Shown here piece by piece: positions 40,909 through 51,376 of a stretch of DNA of 64,000 bases; within the stretch, counting starts at the first letter, position 1, and the number at the start of each line of letters is the position of its first letter. The stretch comes from Pyropia yezoensis (Eukaryota > Rhodophyta > Bangiophyceae > Bangiales > Bangiaceae). Below the pieces are notes generated by a model, which saw only the letters and a list, made by a program, of their open reading frames with translations, made no database searches and was not told where the DNA came from. Where the stretch lies: positions 37,176,894 to 37,240,893 of the forward strand of contig CM020618.1 in NCBI GenBank assembly GCA_009829735.1. Reading direction: 5' to 3'. The translations under genes were made by a program, and so were the position numbers.

Positions 40909-41700
40909 TCAAACCCCGCCCCCTCCCCCTACCCTCCGCCCGCACCACCCCACCCCCCCCCCCCCCCCCCCCCCGTTCCCCCCTCCCCCCGTCCACCGCC
41001 GCGCCCGCCGGGGTGTCCCGCCGTTGCCGCCGCGGCCGCTTCTGCCGCTACTGTCGCCGCGTCCGCCACCGCTGCCGCCGCCGCTGCAGCCGCCGGCCGA
41101 GGAGCCGGCGCCGCCCACCCGCCAGGCGGGCGATGACGGTGAGCTGTTCGCAGAGGAGGTATCATAAGCAAGCTCGGAAAAGGTCGCCAGAAAGCTGCGG
41201 CACGCGAGGAGAGGGGCGGGAAGGGGCGGCCACAGGAGGGGGAGCGGCCCCTCGAGGGAAAAGGTGCCACCGCCGCCGCCGCTGCTGCCGCCGACCGCTC
41301 CGCTGGGCGGCGGGAAGGGACCAAACAACCGGAGCCGCGGCAGCGCCGGCTGGGACCCCTCAAAAGAATGCCCGCCGCAGCCGCCGCCGCTGCCGCCGCC
41401 AGGCGCAGGGACAGGCGGGGGGAGTGCCCACGGGGTCCCCGCCAGGCCCAACGGTGGCAGCCGCTGCGGCAACGACGGAGCGACGGGGAAGAAGACCGCC
41501 GTGGCGGCGGCGTCGGCGGCGGCGGCGGAGCGCGCCGCCGCCACCACCGCCCGGGGGAGGGCCCCGCCGGTGGCGCCTGCCGCGACGGCTCGACGGGCGG
41601 TAGCCGCGGCAGGAGGGGGGCGTCGGCGGGCGGCCGCGCGGCCGCCGCCGCGGCGGCGCTGTCGGCAGCGGCTCGCACTGTCTGCGCCAGCAGTTGGCAT
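40909..41700 (-). CDS. Hypothetical Ala/Gly/Pro-rich ORF
   Basis: 263 residues from the ATG at 41700. Residues about 75-190 are less biased and protein-like (PRLRLFGPFPPP, FLATFSELAYDTSS); the rest is low complexity, and the last third runs into a C-tract at 40958-40974. No family recognised. It lies upstream of, and on the same strand as, the PAN/Ig relic, so it may be the 5' end of that gene. Confidence 0.3.
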   Translation of the reverse strand: MPTAGADSASRCRQRRRGGGRAAARRRPPPAAATARRAVAAGATGGALPRAVVAAARSAAAADAAATAVFFPVAPSLPQRLPPLGLAGTPWALPPPVPAPGGGSGGGCGGHSFEGSQPALPRLRLFGPFPPPSGAVGGSSGGGGGTFSLEGPLPLLWPPLPAPLLACRSFLATFSELAYDTSSANSSPSSPAWRVGGAGSSAGGCSGGGSGGGRGDSSGRSGRGGNGGTPRRARRWTGGGGNGGGGGGGVGWCGRRVGGGGGV

Positions 41701-42025
41701 GGAGCAGTACGTCGACGAGGCAGTGGATCATTGCCGCGGGGGCGGGGAGCGCGGCGGGAAGACGACTACGGGCAGGAACAATGTGGGGGGGGGGGAACGA
41801 GCGTTTGTGAGCTTGTGCCCAGACCGCGCGGCCCTTCTCGGTGTCGCACACGCCACCCCCAGCCCGCCCCATCACTACACAGCCCACCACAAACCCCCCA
41901 ACAGTCTGCAGCTCCGTGTCCGCCTCTGCCCATCCCGGCATAGACCGTACCACACAGCCCTCGATTCCACCTGCAGTGCCACAACAGGCAATGCCAGGGA
42001 CTCACCGGCCTACCATCCCCCTGGC
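41701..42025. other. Intergenic, downstream of ITPase
   Basis: No gene seen; probably the ITPase 3' UTR and the promoter of the ORF to its left. Confidence 0.4.
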
Positions 42026-42631
42026 CTACGAGTCGTCGCTGCCGCCGCCGCCGCCGCCGGTGTGCAGAAACGCCCGCACTTTGGCCAGCGCCCGCCCCCG
42101 ATGAGAAATAGCATTCTTGGCCGCAGCAGGCATTTCAGCGTAGGTCCGCCCACCCCCCTCGTCGGGCTGGAAGACAGGGTCCCAGCCAAAGCGGGTCTCC
42201 CCCCGGGGCTCCACAATCACACCCGGGGTACGGCCTTCGAGGACCGTCACGGGCTGGCCCACCCCCCCGCAATAGGCAAACGTGCACACAGCGTGGGCAG
42301 ACTTGTCCTCATGCGCGGCGAGGAGGGTGCCCAGGCGGTCCACCCCAAGGGCTTCGAGGAACCATTTGATGTACGGGCCGGGGAGGCCGCCCAGGGCGGA
42401 AAAGGCCAAGGAAGTGTCCTCAACCAGCACGGGGCCACCGACGGCTTCCACAGCGGCGCGGGCTTTGGCCTCTGCAATCGCCGCAGGGGTGCCCTGCAGC
42501 TCGGGCAGGTCCAGTGCCTTGGAGGTGATGACCAGGGGGGGGTCCCCCGTGGACAGGATGGCCTGCACCTCGGACAGCTTGTTGGCGTTGCCCGTTACAA
42601 AGGTGATTGGAGAGGGCGGGGGGGAGGCCAT
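42026..42631 (-). CDS. ITPA: Inosine/xanthosine triphosphate pyrophosphatase (Ham1/ITPA family)
   Basis: 201 residues from the ATG at 42631, the usual length for the family (about 190-205). It hydrolyses ITP, dITP and XTP to monophosphate plus pyrophosphate, cleansing the nucleotide pool. Diagnostic blocks: [15 protein letters not shown] at residues 9-23 (the substrate-binding TGNxxK), EDTSLAF with the catalytic acid pair, [16 protein letters not shown] and SHRGRAL near the C-terminus. An in-frame ATG at 42787 would add a basic Ser/Arg/Thr-rich N-terminal extension of 52 residues that could be an organelle transit peptide. I prefer 42631 on length. A 16-bp minisatellite lies just upstream. 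Confidence 0.95.
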   Translation of the reverse strand: MASPPPSPITFVTGNANKLSEVQAILSTGDPPLVITSKALDLPELQGTPAAIAEAKARAAVEAVGGPVLVEDTSLAFSALGGLPGPYIKWFLEALGVDRLGTLLAAHEDKSAHAVCTFAYCGGVGQPVTVLEGRTPGVIVEPRGETRFGWDPVFQPDEGGGRTYAEMPAAAKNAISHRGRALAKVRAFLHTGGGGGGSDDS

Positions 42632-42852
42632 GGCGACCACTGCCCGAGTGGGAAAGCGGGTACGGGCAGAGAAGGTGGGGGAGGGGCGAGACCCCCCGCG
42701 GACCAGCGTGTGGTGACGCGGGGAGCGATGGCCCAAGGTGGCAGTGGGGAGAAAAGCGGCGCGTGAAGGGCAGCCGCCAATAGGCATAGAGCCACACAGC
42801 GAGCAGGAGGGGGCAGTAGTGGAGTGGTGGACGGCGTTGTTGGGTGATAGAG

Positions 42853-43010
42853 GTGTGTCCCTGAACCGGGGTGTCCCTGAACCGGGGTGTCCCTGAACCG
42901 GGGTGTCCCTGAACCGGGGTGTCCCTGAACCGGGGTGTCCCTGAACCGGGGTGTCCCTGAACCGGGGTGTACCTGAACCGAGGTGTCCCTGAACCGGGGT
43001 GACCCTGAAG
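42853..43010. repeat. 16-bp minisatellite upstream of ITPase
   Basis: About ten tandem copies of GTGTCCCTGAACCGGG with a few variants. It lies about 65 bp from the possible distal ATG and 220 bp from the preferred ATG of the ITPase gene, so it is in its promoter or 5' UTR. Confidence 0.95.
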
Positions 43011-43472
43011 TGTGGAGCAGTCGGACGGCGGAGAGATGGCGACCAGCACTCACGGATCATCGGTGGCTGGTGGGCATGGCCTGCGCGCCCGCCTGTGCCA
43101 AGATTCATGGGGCTCGAAGACGCAAGTACTGTAGTCGAGTGTGCTCAACCGCCTCGTGATCCCTATTTGGAGAAATTTACGACTTGCAGCTGGCACTACC
43201 TGACTGGCACTACCTATTAGACTGGCTCTATAAATCTATCTGACTATCTACACAACATGGTTGTCACGAGTTTAATGATTGCATTTTATTTTTCAATTAA
43301 AGCATAGATTAAAGCATAGATTAATCAAACCCCGGAACCGACTGTTGCATTAATCATACAGCACTTATCGGCAGTAAATATACGAAATCCTGATAAGTGA
43401 GGACTCTTTCGCTGGAGTGCGAAGCTGCGGAGTACCCACCGCTGCCGCTGCTGCGCGCAGAACAACTGTCGC
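43011..43472. other. Intergenic with AT-rich patch
   Basis: Positions 43200-43340 are unusually AT-rich and contain a 13-bp tandem duplicate (TAAAGCATAGATT). No gene seen. Confidence 0.5.
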
Positions 43473-43865
43473 TCATTGCACTGCACTGGCCGCCCTGGCG
43501 GCCATCGCCCGGCGGCACCAGGTGAGTGGTGGTCGGGGGGGCGCCGTCGGGGGATCGCCGGCAGAGGCCGCCGATGGCGCGCCCTCCTTCTGGCAGTGGT
43601 TGCAGATGGCTCCGCAGCCAGGCCGCAGCTGAAACTCCAGCATTGTCTCACTGGCCTTTCGGCTAGTCGTGCGGCAGCTGGCAGCGGGTGCCGGAATGTC
43701 TCCAGCGCCCGCCAAGACCGCCGCTGCCGCAGCGCCCGCCCGTGCTGCCGCAGCGCCCGCCCGTGCTGCTGCAGCGCCCGCCGTAGCGTCTACTGGTTCT
43801 GCGTCCTCGGACGCGTTAGGCATGCCGGCGCCGGAAGAAGATCCTGCCGCACTGTCAACCTCCAT
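43473..43865 (-). CDS. Small hypothetical ORF
   Basis: 130 residues from the ATG at 43865 (MEVDSAAGSSSGAG). It has an Ala-rich middle and a possible CxxC zinc site (GCGAICNHCQKEG at about residue 83). No family recognised. The plus strand is also open here and has a good splice-donor-like ATG|GTAAGT at 43863, so direction is uncertain. Confidence 0.25.
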   Translation of the reverse strand: MEVDSAAGSSSGAGMPNASEDAEPVDATAGAAAARAGAAAARAGAAAAAVLAGAGDIPAPAASCRTTSRKASETMLEFQLRPGCGAICNHCQKEGAPSAASAGDPPTAPPRPPLTWCRRAMAARAASAVQ

Positions 43866-46013
43866 GGTAAGTCTTCACGGGTATAGTGAGCCGACCCGAC
43901 ACTCGAAAACGGCAGCATTGTAGGGGCGCGTCCGGGTGGTGAGATTTGCTTGCCGATTGAGTGGAGAATGCTCGACGCCCGTTCATGCTAAGGGAGACGG
44001 CGGAGCCGCGGAAAAGGGTGGGTGCCGGGTGAGGTGTGGGTAAGGAGCGTAAGTGGCGCGAAGTGCGGCGGAGCGGGTCTCCTTCCGGCGGGTGCGTGGC
44101 CAAGAAGATAGCATGTGATGCCGCAGCGCGACGTGCGCACATCAGTGGCCCTCGCAGCTCTTCAAAGCCTTCCCTCGGCACCACACGCGGCAGCGGTTCC
44201 TCCCACTCCCACCCGCAGCCCTTCCCCGATACGTCTTACCCTCCTTTACGGCTTGTGTGCTCGTCTAATCGTGAGGCAGTGGCGCGGCAAGAGCCGGTGA
44301 CCAACACCACCAGATGTGTAGTTATTAATCAACTCCGTTCGGTTTTAAAGTTTAGATAATGCAACTACCAAAGAAAGTATTCAACGCGAGGACTGCACAC
44401 GGCGCCGTTCGGCAATCTGCCTGGGAGTAGAACCGACGACTGCGCCGACGGGCAGCCGAACGTTTGGCGTTCGGCGTTCGGACCAAAATCCCCCGGGTGT
44501 AGATGCACCCTTAGCTAGCTTGCTACTTGTAGGTGGGGTGCGGATGACGCGACGTATACCATGCACGCTGACCCCCCCCTCCACCGGCGCACTCCCTTAA
44601 GTAGGTCGCTGTGCGGCGCGCCCCATATGCCCACCCCCCCTTTCGCCACCGGTCGTGGCAGCCGCCCGCGTGGCAGCCCGTCTGGGACGCGGGCCGCGTG
44701 CTCGGCCGCCGGCGATCGCGACGCAAGCGCCCAGGTCAGTCCCCCCCTCCGCACGGCCCTGTCTGCCGCTGCGTGTGCCTTTCCCTGAGGCGGGGAGGCT
44801 CCCGCTGGCTGGCCGCGGGCTGACCGGGTGTGGCCCGCATTGGGGTGCGCCGTCCCATCCGTGCGGGTACCCGCCGGTGGGGGCTCGTCGGCCATTGCCG
44901 GCTTGCGGCGGCCCGTCCCGCGGCGCGTGCCTCCCCTCCCTGGCACCCACCCTCCCCGGAGTGTAGCTGCGCCACGTCTGCCTCGCGGACCCGCCGCGCT
45001 GCCGTCCGCGGGCTTTGTTGGTTGGTGGGCGGGTGGGTGCCGACGCAGCGCGGCGCTTGGGGGGGGGGGGGGGGGGGCGGCCGCACGTGCGCTGGCGGGG
45101 TCCTAGCAGCGCGGGGAGGGCGGTTGGCAACGTCCCACCACGGGCGAGGTCGGCCGACCCGACCTTTCGTCGTCCACTCGCCCCTGCACGTGGCGGGGTG
45201 CCTGGCGCAAACTGCCGCGCCGGCCCGTGACGTGGGTGTGTTGCGTGTGTGTTTGTCCCGCTGCGTGGGGGTCTCGCCTGGTTTTTGTTTGCTTTTTGTT
45301 CTCTTTCTCTTTTCCCCATTTTATCTTGCGCGGTGAGAGCTCGCGTGCTCGCGCGGTGGTGTGGAGGGAGGGGTGGCGGCAGCAGGGTGGGGAGGGCCGA
45401 CGTAAGGGTGGGGCGGGGGGCATGCCGGCCACGCCGCGGGGAGGCGCGCGACCCCACCGGAACGACGCACGGCCGCGTCGGCGGCTGTAGCATTCGGTGC
45501 ATCGTGGACGGGTGGAAAACGGGCTGAAGGCGCCTTCGCGGTTGGGACGGTGGGCGACGGCTGGCGGGTCTGGTTACGGGCGTGTGGAGGGGGTGCGTTG
45601 GGGGGAAGCGGAGCGAGCGGTCGGTCTCTGGCGGGTGTCCGTGCGGGGGCTGTCGTCCGCCGGAACGCTGCTGCTCGGGGGTAGGGAGGGGGTGAGAGTG
45701 AGGCCCACGGCGGTACGGGTTGGTGGCTGCGGGTGCCAAGGCGGCTCAGAAGTGGCGGGAACTGGGCGGTGGCAGCAGCAGCTGTTGCTGCAGCAGCAGC
45801 AGCGGCGGCAGCAGCAGCTTTTGTTGCAGCAGCAGCAGCAGCGGCGGCGGCGGCGGCGGCGGCGGCGGAGGCGGCGGCGGCGGCAGCCGTTGGATGCCCG
45901 CCGACCGCGTTGGAGACCCATCTGCGTCGACCCCCACCTGAGGGGGCCGAGTACATGCGCGACCGCCGGGGGGCGTGCGAGACGCGGCGCCGCGTGCCAC
46001 GCCGCGAGTCACT
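43866..46013. other. Long intergenic region upstream of the kinase
   Basis: No recognisable gene. Includes an AT-rich patch near 44320-44390, a G-run at 45060-45077, T-rich sequence at 45280-45330 and the triplet array at 45768-45893. Its right part is likely the promoter/5' UTR of the kinase gene. Confidence 0.45.
45768..45893. repeat. Trinucleotide repeat tract (CAG/CTG then CGG types)
   Basis: Mixed GCA/GCT and GGC triplet runs, for example 45823-45840 and 45841-45872, ending about 120 bp before the kinase start codon. Open in all frames because of the repeat, so an ORF here is not evidence of coding. Confidence 0.85.
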
Positions 46014-49000
46014 ATGGCGAGCCGTGCGGGTGGAGATGTTAGCCGAGTTGGGGACTATTTATTGCTTCAGACGATCGGGGAGGGCGCGTCAGGGCGGTAC
46101 GTGTGGTAGGCAGGGGCGGAGGGCGGGGCGTGGGAAGCTGCGCTTGGGGGTCGGCGGCGGGCTGGCCTGTGTGTTGCGAGGTGCGGGGGGGTCTCGTTCT
46201 GGCGCGTCGTGGAGTATGGTGCCAGAATGTGGTCTGGCGCGCTTGCTGGGTGGGCTCTTGGGGGGGGGTGGGTGGGTCAGAGTCGTGGCGCGTTGGCAGC
46301 GCGCGCCCCTTTGCATTGATGAGCAGGCGCCCGCGCTGCTCTGGCCGTGGTTGTTGTACCTATCGGGTTGAGCATGTAGGCGATGTCTGTCTAACCCAAC
46401 TCTCTGGCCGTTGCTCCTGTCTTCGTGGCGCTCCCAATTGTTGGCTCGGCCGGACTGAATGGACGCTGCGTGTGCAGCGTCAAGGTGGCGGTCCATGAAC
46501 CCACCGGCGCAGAGGTGGCAGTCAAGGTGATGAACAAAGATGATATCCGCAACAAGGACCTGACTGTTTCTGTGCGGCGGGAGGTGGCCATCATGAAGGC
46601 ATTGCGGCACAAGAACATCGTTTCGCTGCACCGGGTTCTCTCCTCGTCCACCCGCTTATACATCATCATGGACCTGGTGTACGGGTCGGACTTGGAACAC
46701 CACATTGCAGAGGCAGAGAAAGCGGGTGTGAGCCTGTCCGAGGACAAGGTCCGCATCTACTTTCGGCACATTGTCGACGGGGTTGTGCACTGCCATGAGC
46801 GGCGGGTGTACCATCGGGACTTGAAGGTACGGCTGCGGGTTTCACGGTGGACGACTTGTCAGGGCTGTCGTTGGTTGAGGTGTGTTAACAGCCCGTGGGC
46901 TATTTTGAATGTGAGCTTCGGAGCGTCTGCTGCACGGCCATCTCGCGGTTTCCTTTTGCGCCACTGCAGTATTGGGCCATTTAGCGTGCTCTGCGTTGGC
47001 GTTGTGCGTTGCACGTTTGCTGCTGCTGACATGGGCATCTTGAGTGTGCTTGCTCCTCCCCTGATGAGTTGATGCATTTTTTCACTGTTTCACTGTTGCT
47101 TTATGCGGTGTCTGCCTGGTCTCATCCACGCAGCCGCAAAACATCCTCCTCCGATCTGAAGATGACCACATCTTCATCACTGATTTTGGTGTGTCTGGCA
47201 TCAAGGGCGTGGACTCGACGACCGACCTGCTGACCACGCAGTGTGGCACGCCCACCTACATTGCACCGGAAATCATCAGCCACGCGGGTGCGGGGTACTC
47301 TGGCGAAAAGGTGGACTGCTGGGCTCTGGGCGTCATCCTCTTTTTCATGCTCACTGGCGGAAAGCTGCCATTTGACGACGACCGGCTTGAGATGCTCTTT
47401 GACAAGATCCAGACGTCGGCCGTGGAGTATCCAGAACGGATTTCGGCCGACGCAGTGGACCTGCTCGAAAAGCTGTTGACCAAGTCGCCTACGCAGCGAC
47501 TGTCGGCCAGGCAAATTCGCAGCCATCACTGGTACCGGGCGCGCAGTGGCCGGCGGAAGCGTCGCCCTGGGGAACGGCGTGGGTCCGCCAGCTTGGGCAG
47601 CAGCGCCGCGGCTCCCTTGTCTGGGCCTGCATCCTTGGCGTCGTCAGCGACGCCAACGCGCCCTGCGCCACCACCGCCCGCGCCCACCCTACGATTGAGT
47701 TTTGCGGAGAAGAAGGAGACGGAGGAGGCCATTGGTCAGCTGCAGTTGCTGATTGCCCGGTCGTCTAGGTACATTCCTGCTGTCGGACGTCCGGACAACC
47801 CGCCAGTCGCGTCCGCGGCTGCTGCGCTGCCTGTGAACACTACCGTGGCGACGGGGGGCCCTGCTGCAGTCGGTGCGGACTACCTGGACTCCCTTTTTTC
47901 TGCTGACGGACCTTTAGACGACCCGCCAACTGCTGCATCAGCTGTTGCGCCATCTGTGGATACTTCCGTGGCGACGGGCGGCCCTGTTGCTGTCGGTGCA
48001 GACTACCTGGACTCCCTTTTCGATGGTGATGAAGGGCCGTCACCCCCCACACCACTGCAACTTCAGATTCAGGGCAGTGCGTTCCCATCATCTGATGCCC
48101 CACCGGCGGCCGGGATGGCAGCGGTGGCACAGCAGGGGCTAGGGTTACCATCCTCTCAATTTCAGAGTCTCCTCCGCCTCTGTGACCCGTCCCCGATCCC
48201 GGCGAGGCCGTCTGCTGAGCTTCGGGATGGTCAGCCATGCGAGGATGCCGTGGCCACTTCTCCTACCGCTACGTCGGCTGCGTCTTTGACAGGCTCAGAC
48301 CGACCTCGGGCCGAAGCGGGTGCACAGCCGCCATTGAGACGGGTTGCCACCCAACGCGCTCTTGCTCGAGTGCGTGCATCTATGTTCTCCCTGACGGCCG
48401 AGGATCCGTCAGAAGAGCCGGACAACGCGACGCCGACGGTTGCTCCGCCGCGGCCGCTTGTGCGAGGTGCACCCACGGCGCCAAATAAGTTGGTCGTTGC
48501 CGCTCGTCAGGCTCTTGATGCGTGGGAGAAGGCCATGAGCGGTGACGGTGCCGACGTAAATACCCCCGTGCCTGTATCGGATGAGCAGCTGGGTGCACTC
48601 AAGCAGCTGCTGGACCTTTGGAAGCACCCTATGTCGCCATTACAGCATTCACCGGTGGAGTCAACCGGCGGACGACATCAGAATCCGTCGGAGTCATCTG
48701 CCTCTCCTTCTGCATCGTCACCGTCGTCTGTGTGCACCTCCCTTACCACGCCTGCCATGGAGTCGCTACCTGGGTATTCTCCGCCTGTGGAACACGCGAC
48801 CACCTCTGCAGGCGCAACCCACACTTTTGACCACAATCAGCTCAACGAGGAGTGGGGCCGGGTTCTCAACGCTAACCCCCCGGCGGGTCGGCCATCCCGA
48901 GGCCTGTCGGACATGGGCAGATGGCCCCCAGACCGGGGACCATGTGTGCGCGGAAGCGGAAGTGGTACTGTACCGTCTCAGCGAGCTCATTCGACGCTCT

Positions 49001-50658
49001 ACTCGTCCCCTGGGATGCGAGTTACCCAGGTGGACGACACCGCGCTAGACGCTGTGGGCGAGGCCAGCTCAACGTTATCGGCGAGGAGCTCATTGGTCCA
49101 CTCGGAGGGCGTCCCTCAGTCGACCCTGCCGCGGACAAGCTCCAGCGTCGCGGCATTAGCGGCGGCCGAGCGAGTCACTGCGGCGGAGCGCATTGCCAAG
49201 CAGGTGCGCCAGCAGGAGCGAGCCTTGGCGGCTCTCTCCCTGAGCGACGACGAAATTACCGAAGTGTCGCCGGATAAGGTGGATGACGATCTTTCGGACG
49301 GCGTGTCGGCCGTTTCCCTGTCCTTGCCCAGTGCCCGCAGTCGGCCGCCGGTCTTACCGCCTGCGCCGCACGCACGCGCTGGTAGCACCCCTGTTTCCGG
49401 TCAAGGCGCCTGTGCACCCGTGATAGTCACTACCTCGAGCGTCTTTTTCCGTGGAGATGCGCTTCCCGCAGGGGCGGTCGGTGCTGGGACGCCAACAATG
49501 GACACTGCCGCTTCACCCGTAGCTGTCAAACCAGGCAGGGGAGGGGGCGCATTGGGCTCATCTGTGGCCACTAATCGCGGCACGCCCCCGCCGACCCGGC
49601 TCACGGTGACCAAGTCTGTGGTGCGGGACCCTGCGCGTTTTGATGCTGATGATGAACCGACATCACCGGTGGCTGCCGGCAATGCCACCGCATTGCCGGC
49701 GGGTGCACCGTCTGTGGCTGGTGGCGGGCTGGCAGCGGGTAGTTTGTCTGCGGACGCTGCGACCGCGTTGGGCACTGTCGCATTACGTGGCCGTTTCATG
49801 CATCGAAGCGATGCGGGCTCGGATCGTGCGCCGCTTATACTTGAGCCCGGGGCATCTTCGTCTAGTGATTCAGTGATGCCGCAGCGGCATCGTCCAGGCG
49901 CGGCGGCTCCGTCAACTCAAGTGTCAGGCGGCATCACCGGAGGCCACGTCGAGGCCGAGGGCAGTTCAATCCTGAGCTCCTTGCTCCCGTCCCGGGCTGT
50001 TCGTCATGGACAGTCGGAGAGTCACGACTCGAGCTTTTCGTGGGGTCGCCTCGTCGGTGGCTCCCGGGATGGCGGCGGCAGATCTCAGCTGGGCTCGGGT
50101 GCCGTTGCGGCCCCCACCGCGCTTGCCGTCAAGGGCCTCAAGCGCCTAGGTTTTGCGCCGAGGACCGTGGCAGAGCCTGGCGCCGCGGCCGCCGCGGGCG
50201 CAATGGGCGTGTCGGCGGGCAACAGCAGCGGTCTGGTGTTTGAGTCGGCAATGTCCCGCGACCGGTGCATGACCACTGTGGGCCGGCTGCTCGTGGATGA
50301 CCTCTTTTGCGACGTGCTCAGTCGCACGGACGGGGGGCACAGCAAGCTGCGGTGTTCGCTGCCCAACCAAAAGAACGAGTGGCCAATCAAGATCTACTTC
50401 GAACCCATTGGGGAAGGTGCGGACGGGGGCGGCGGCGGCGGAGGGGGTGCCAGTAGCTGTAGCGGCAGCGGCGCCCGGCGGAGCAAGGCGCCCTCTCCAC
50501 GGCTGGCGCAGACGGTGGTGGTGATGTCGAAGGGCCGCGCGTCGGATCTGACGCCGGCTCAACTGCGTGGCTTTTACGACCAGGTCATGGCCAAGTTCCG
50601 CGCCTCTGCACCAGACGCGGTAGTGAGCCCCATGCCCAGCTCCAAGCCTTGGAGGTAG
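46014..50658 (+). CDS. CAMK/SnRK-type Ser/Thr protein kinase with KA1-like C-terminus, three exons
   Basis: Exons 46014-46096, 46478-46826 and 47134-50658, with GT…AG introns of 381 and 307 bp, give 1318 residues. The joins restore GEGASGRVKVAV and HRDLKPQN. Kinase hallmarks: Gly loop G22-G27, VAIK-type K44, C-helix E63, HRD D142, DFG D161, CGTPTYIAPE, DCWALGVILF. The domain ends near residue 275. A long Ser/Ala/Pro-rich linker includes a 41-residue tandem duplication. The last ~170 residues (SRDRCMTTVGRLLVDDLFCDVLS, then KLRCSLPNQ, then LAQTVVVMS…FYDQVMAKF) resemble a KA1 membrane/autoinhibitory domain. That points to the SnRK/AMPK/MARK branch. No NAF motif or EF hands seen. Substrates are unknown. 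Confidence 0.9.
46097..46477 (+). other. Intron 1 of the kinase gene
   Basis: Starts GTACGTGTGG and ends GCGTGTGCAG. The phase is 2/1, splitting an Arg codon in the Gly-rich loop. Confidence 0.85.
46827..47133 (+). other. Intron 2 of the kinase gene
   Basis: Starts GTACGGCTGC after HRDLK and ends CATCCACGCAG before PQN, phase 0. It interrupts the catalytic loop. Confidence 0.85.
47838..48019. repeat. Tandem duplication inside kinase linker
   Basis: Two copies, offset by 123 bp (41 codons), encode VATGGPxAVGADYLDSLF. They are in frame and well conserved. Confidence 0.85.
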
Positions 50659-50887
50659 GTGCTCGTTTCTGAAGGATACTCGACTGTCGCTTGGAGAATA
50701 CCGTGTTCCAGTCCGCCCCCTTTCGAGGATCGCCCCGGCCAACCGGCGCTTCGTAGTACGTGGGGGTGAGAAGGAGAATTGGTGAGGGCTTGTCTCTTGT
50801 CCCTTGACCACTCAATCGACTCCCAGGGGTGTGTCGCGTCGGCGACCCGCAGAGCGCCTGCCCAAAGCTTTCGTAGCTGACCCAGCT

Positions 50888-51376
50888 TTAGTAGCTGACA
50901 TGTCGAAACACGCCTGTACTGAGGGCCAGCACGAAGCCAGCAAGCACGACACCCCAAGCAATCGCTGCGGAGCGCGACATGAACGCCACCCCTTCTGACA
51001 TGTTGGCGTGTGCGACCGCCAGCAGGAAGGCGGGAAGTGTACCGACGACCGCAGCCGTCACCGCCCCGGCCGCGGCTGCAACGACGACGCCCCCCCCAAC
51101 CGCAACCGCTGCGAAGAGGAGAGGATGGGTCGACCGCCACGATGCGGGGCGGAAGGGGGTGCAAGGCGGCCCGCCCGGCAATGGCGTTGCCCCGCTATCA
51201 GGAGGGGGCACGTCCGCGCCCGCCGTTGGGCGGTCGACGCCGACGGCGGACGCGGACGCGATCCGCGCAGTGGATGTCCGCGGCGGCGAAAGAAACAGGA
51301 GGCCGGCCACGAGGCCGCACACGCCACTCACCACCGCAGTGGCGAGACCAGCAATGGAAAACATGGTGAGCCACAT
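50888..51376 (-). CDS. Small multi-pass membrane protein
   Basis: 162 residues from the ATG at 51376 (MWLTMFSIAG); an in-frame TGA upstream and lack of an earlier ATG support this start. Hydrophobic segments: about residues 1-30, about 85-125 (long, Ala/Val/Gly-rich, probably two passes) and about 137-157 (AIAWGVVLAGFVLALS). The loop between the first and second is Pro/Ala-rich. No family recognised. The gene is convergent with the kinase, whose stop lies 229 bp away. Confidence 0.5.
   Translation of the reverse strand: MWLTMFSIAGLATAVVSGVCGLVAGLLFLSPPRTSTARIASASAVGVDRPTAGADVPPPDSGATPLPGGPPCTPFRPASWRSTHPLLFAAVAVGGGVVVAAAAGAVTAAVVGTLPAFLLAVAHANMSEGVAFMSRSAAIAWGVVLAGFVLALSTGVFRHVSY

Noticed and set aside
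41264..42766. 500-codon plus-strand open frame over ITPase
   Set aside because: Antisense shadow of the ITPase and the ORF upstream; no protein-like features.
45733..46371. Plus-strand ORF over the triplet repeat as an N-terminal kinase extension
   Set aside because: It passes through the intron 1 donor and is in a different frame from the ATG at 46014, which gives the expected GEGASG loop when spliced.
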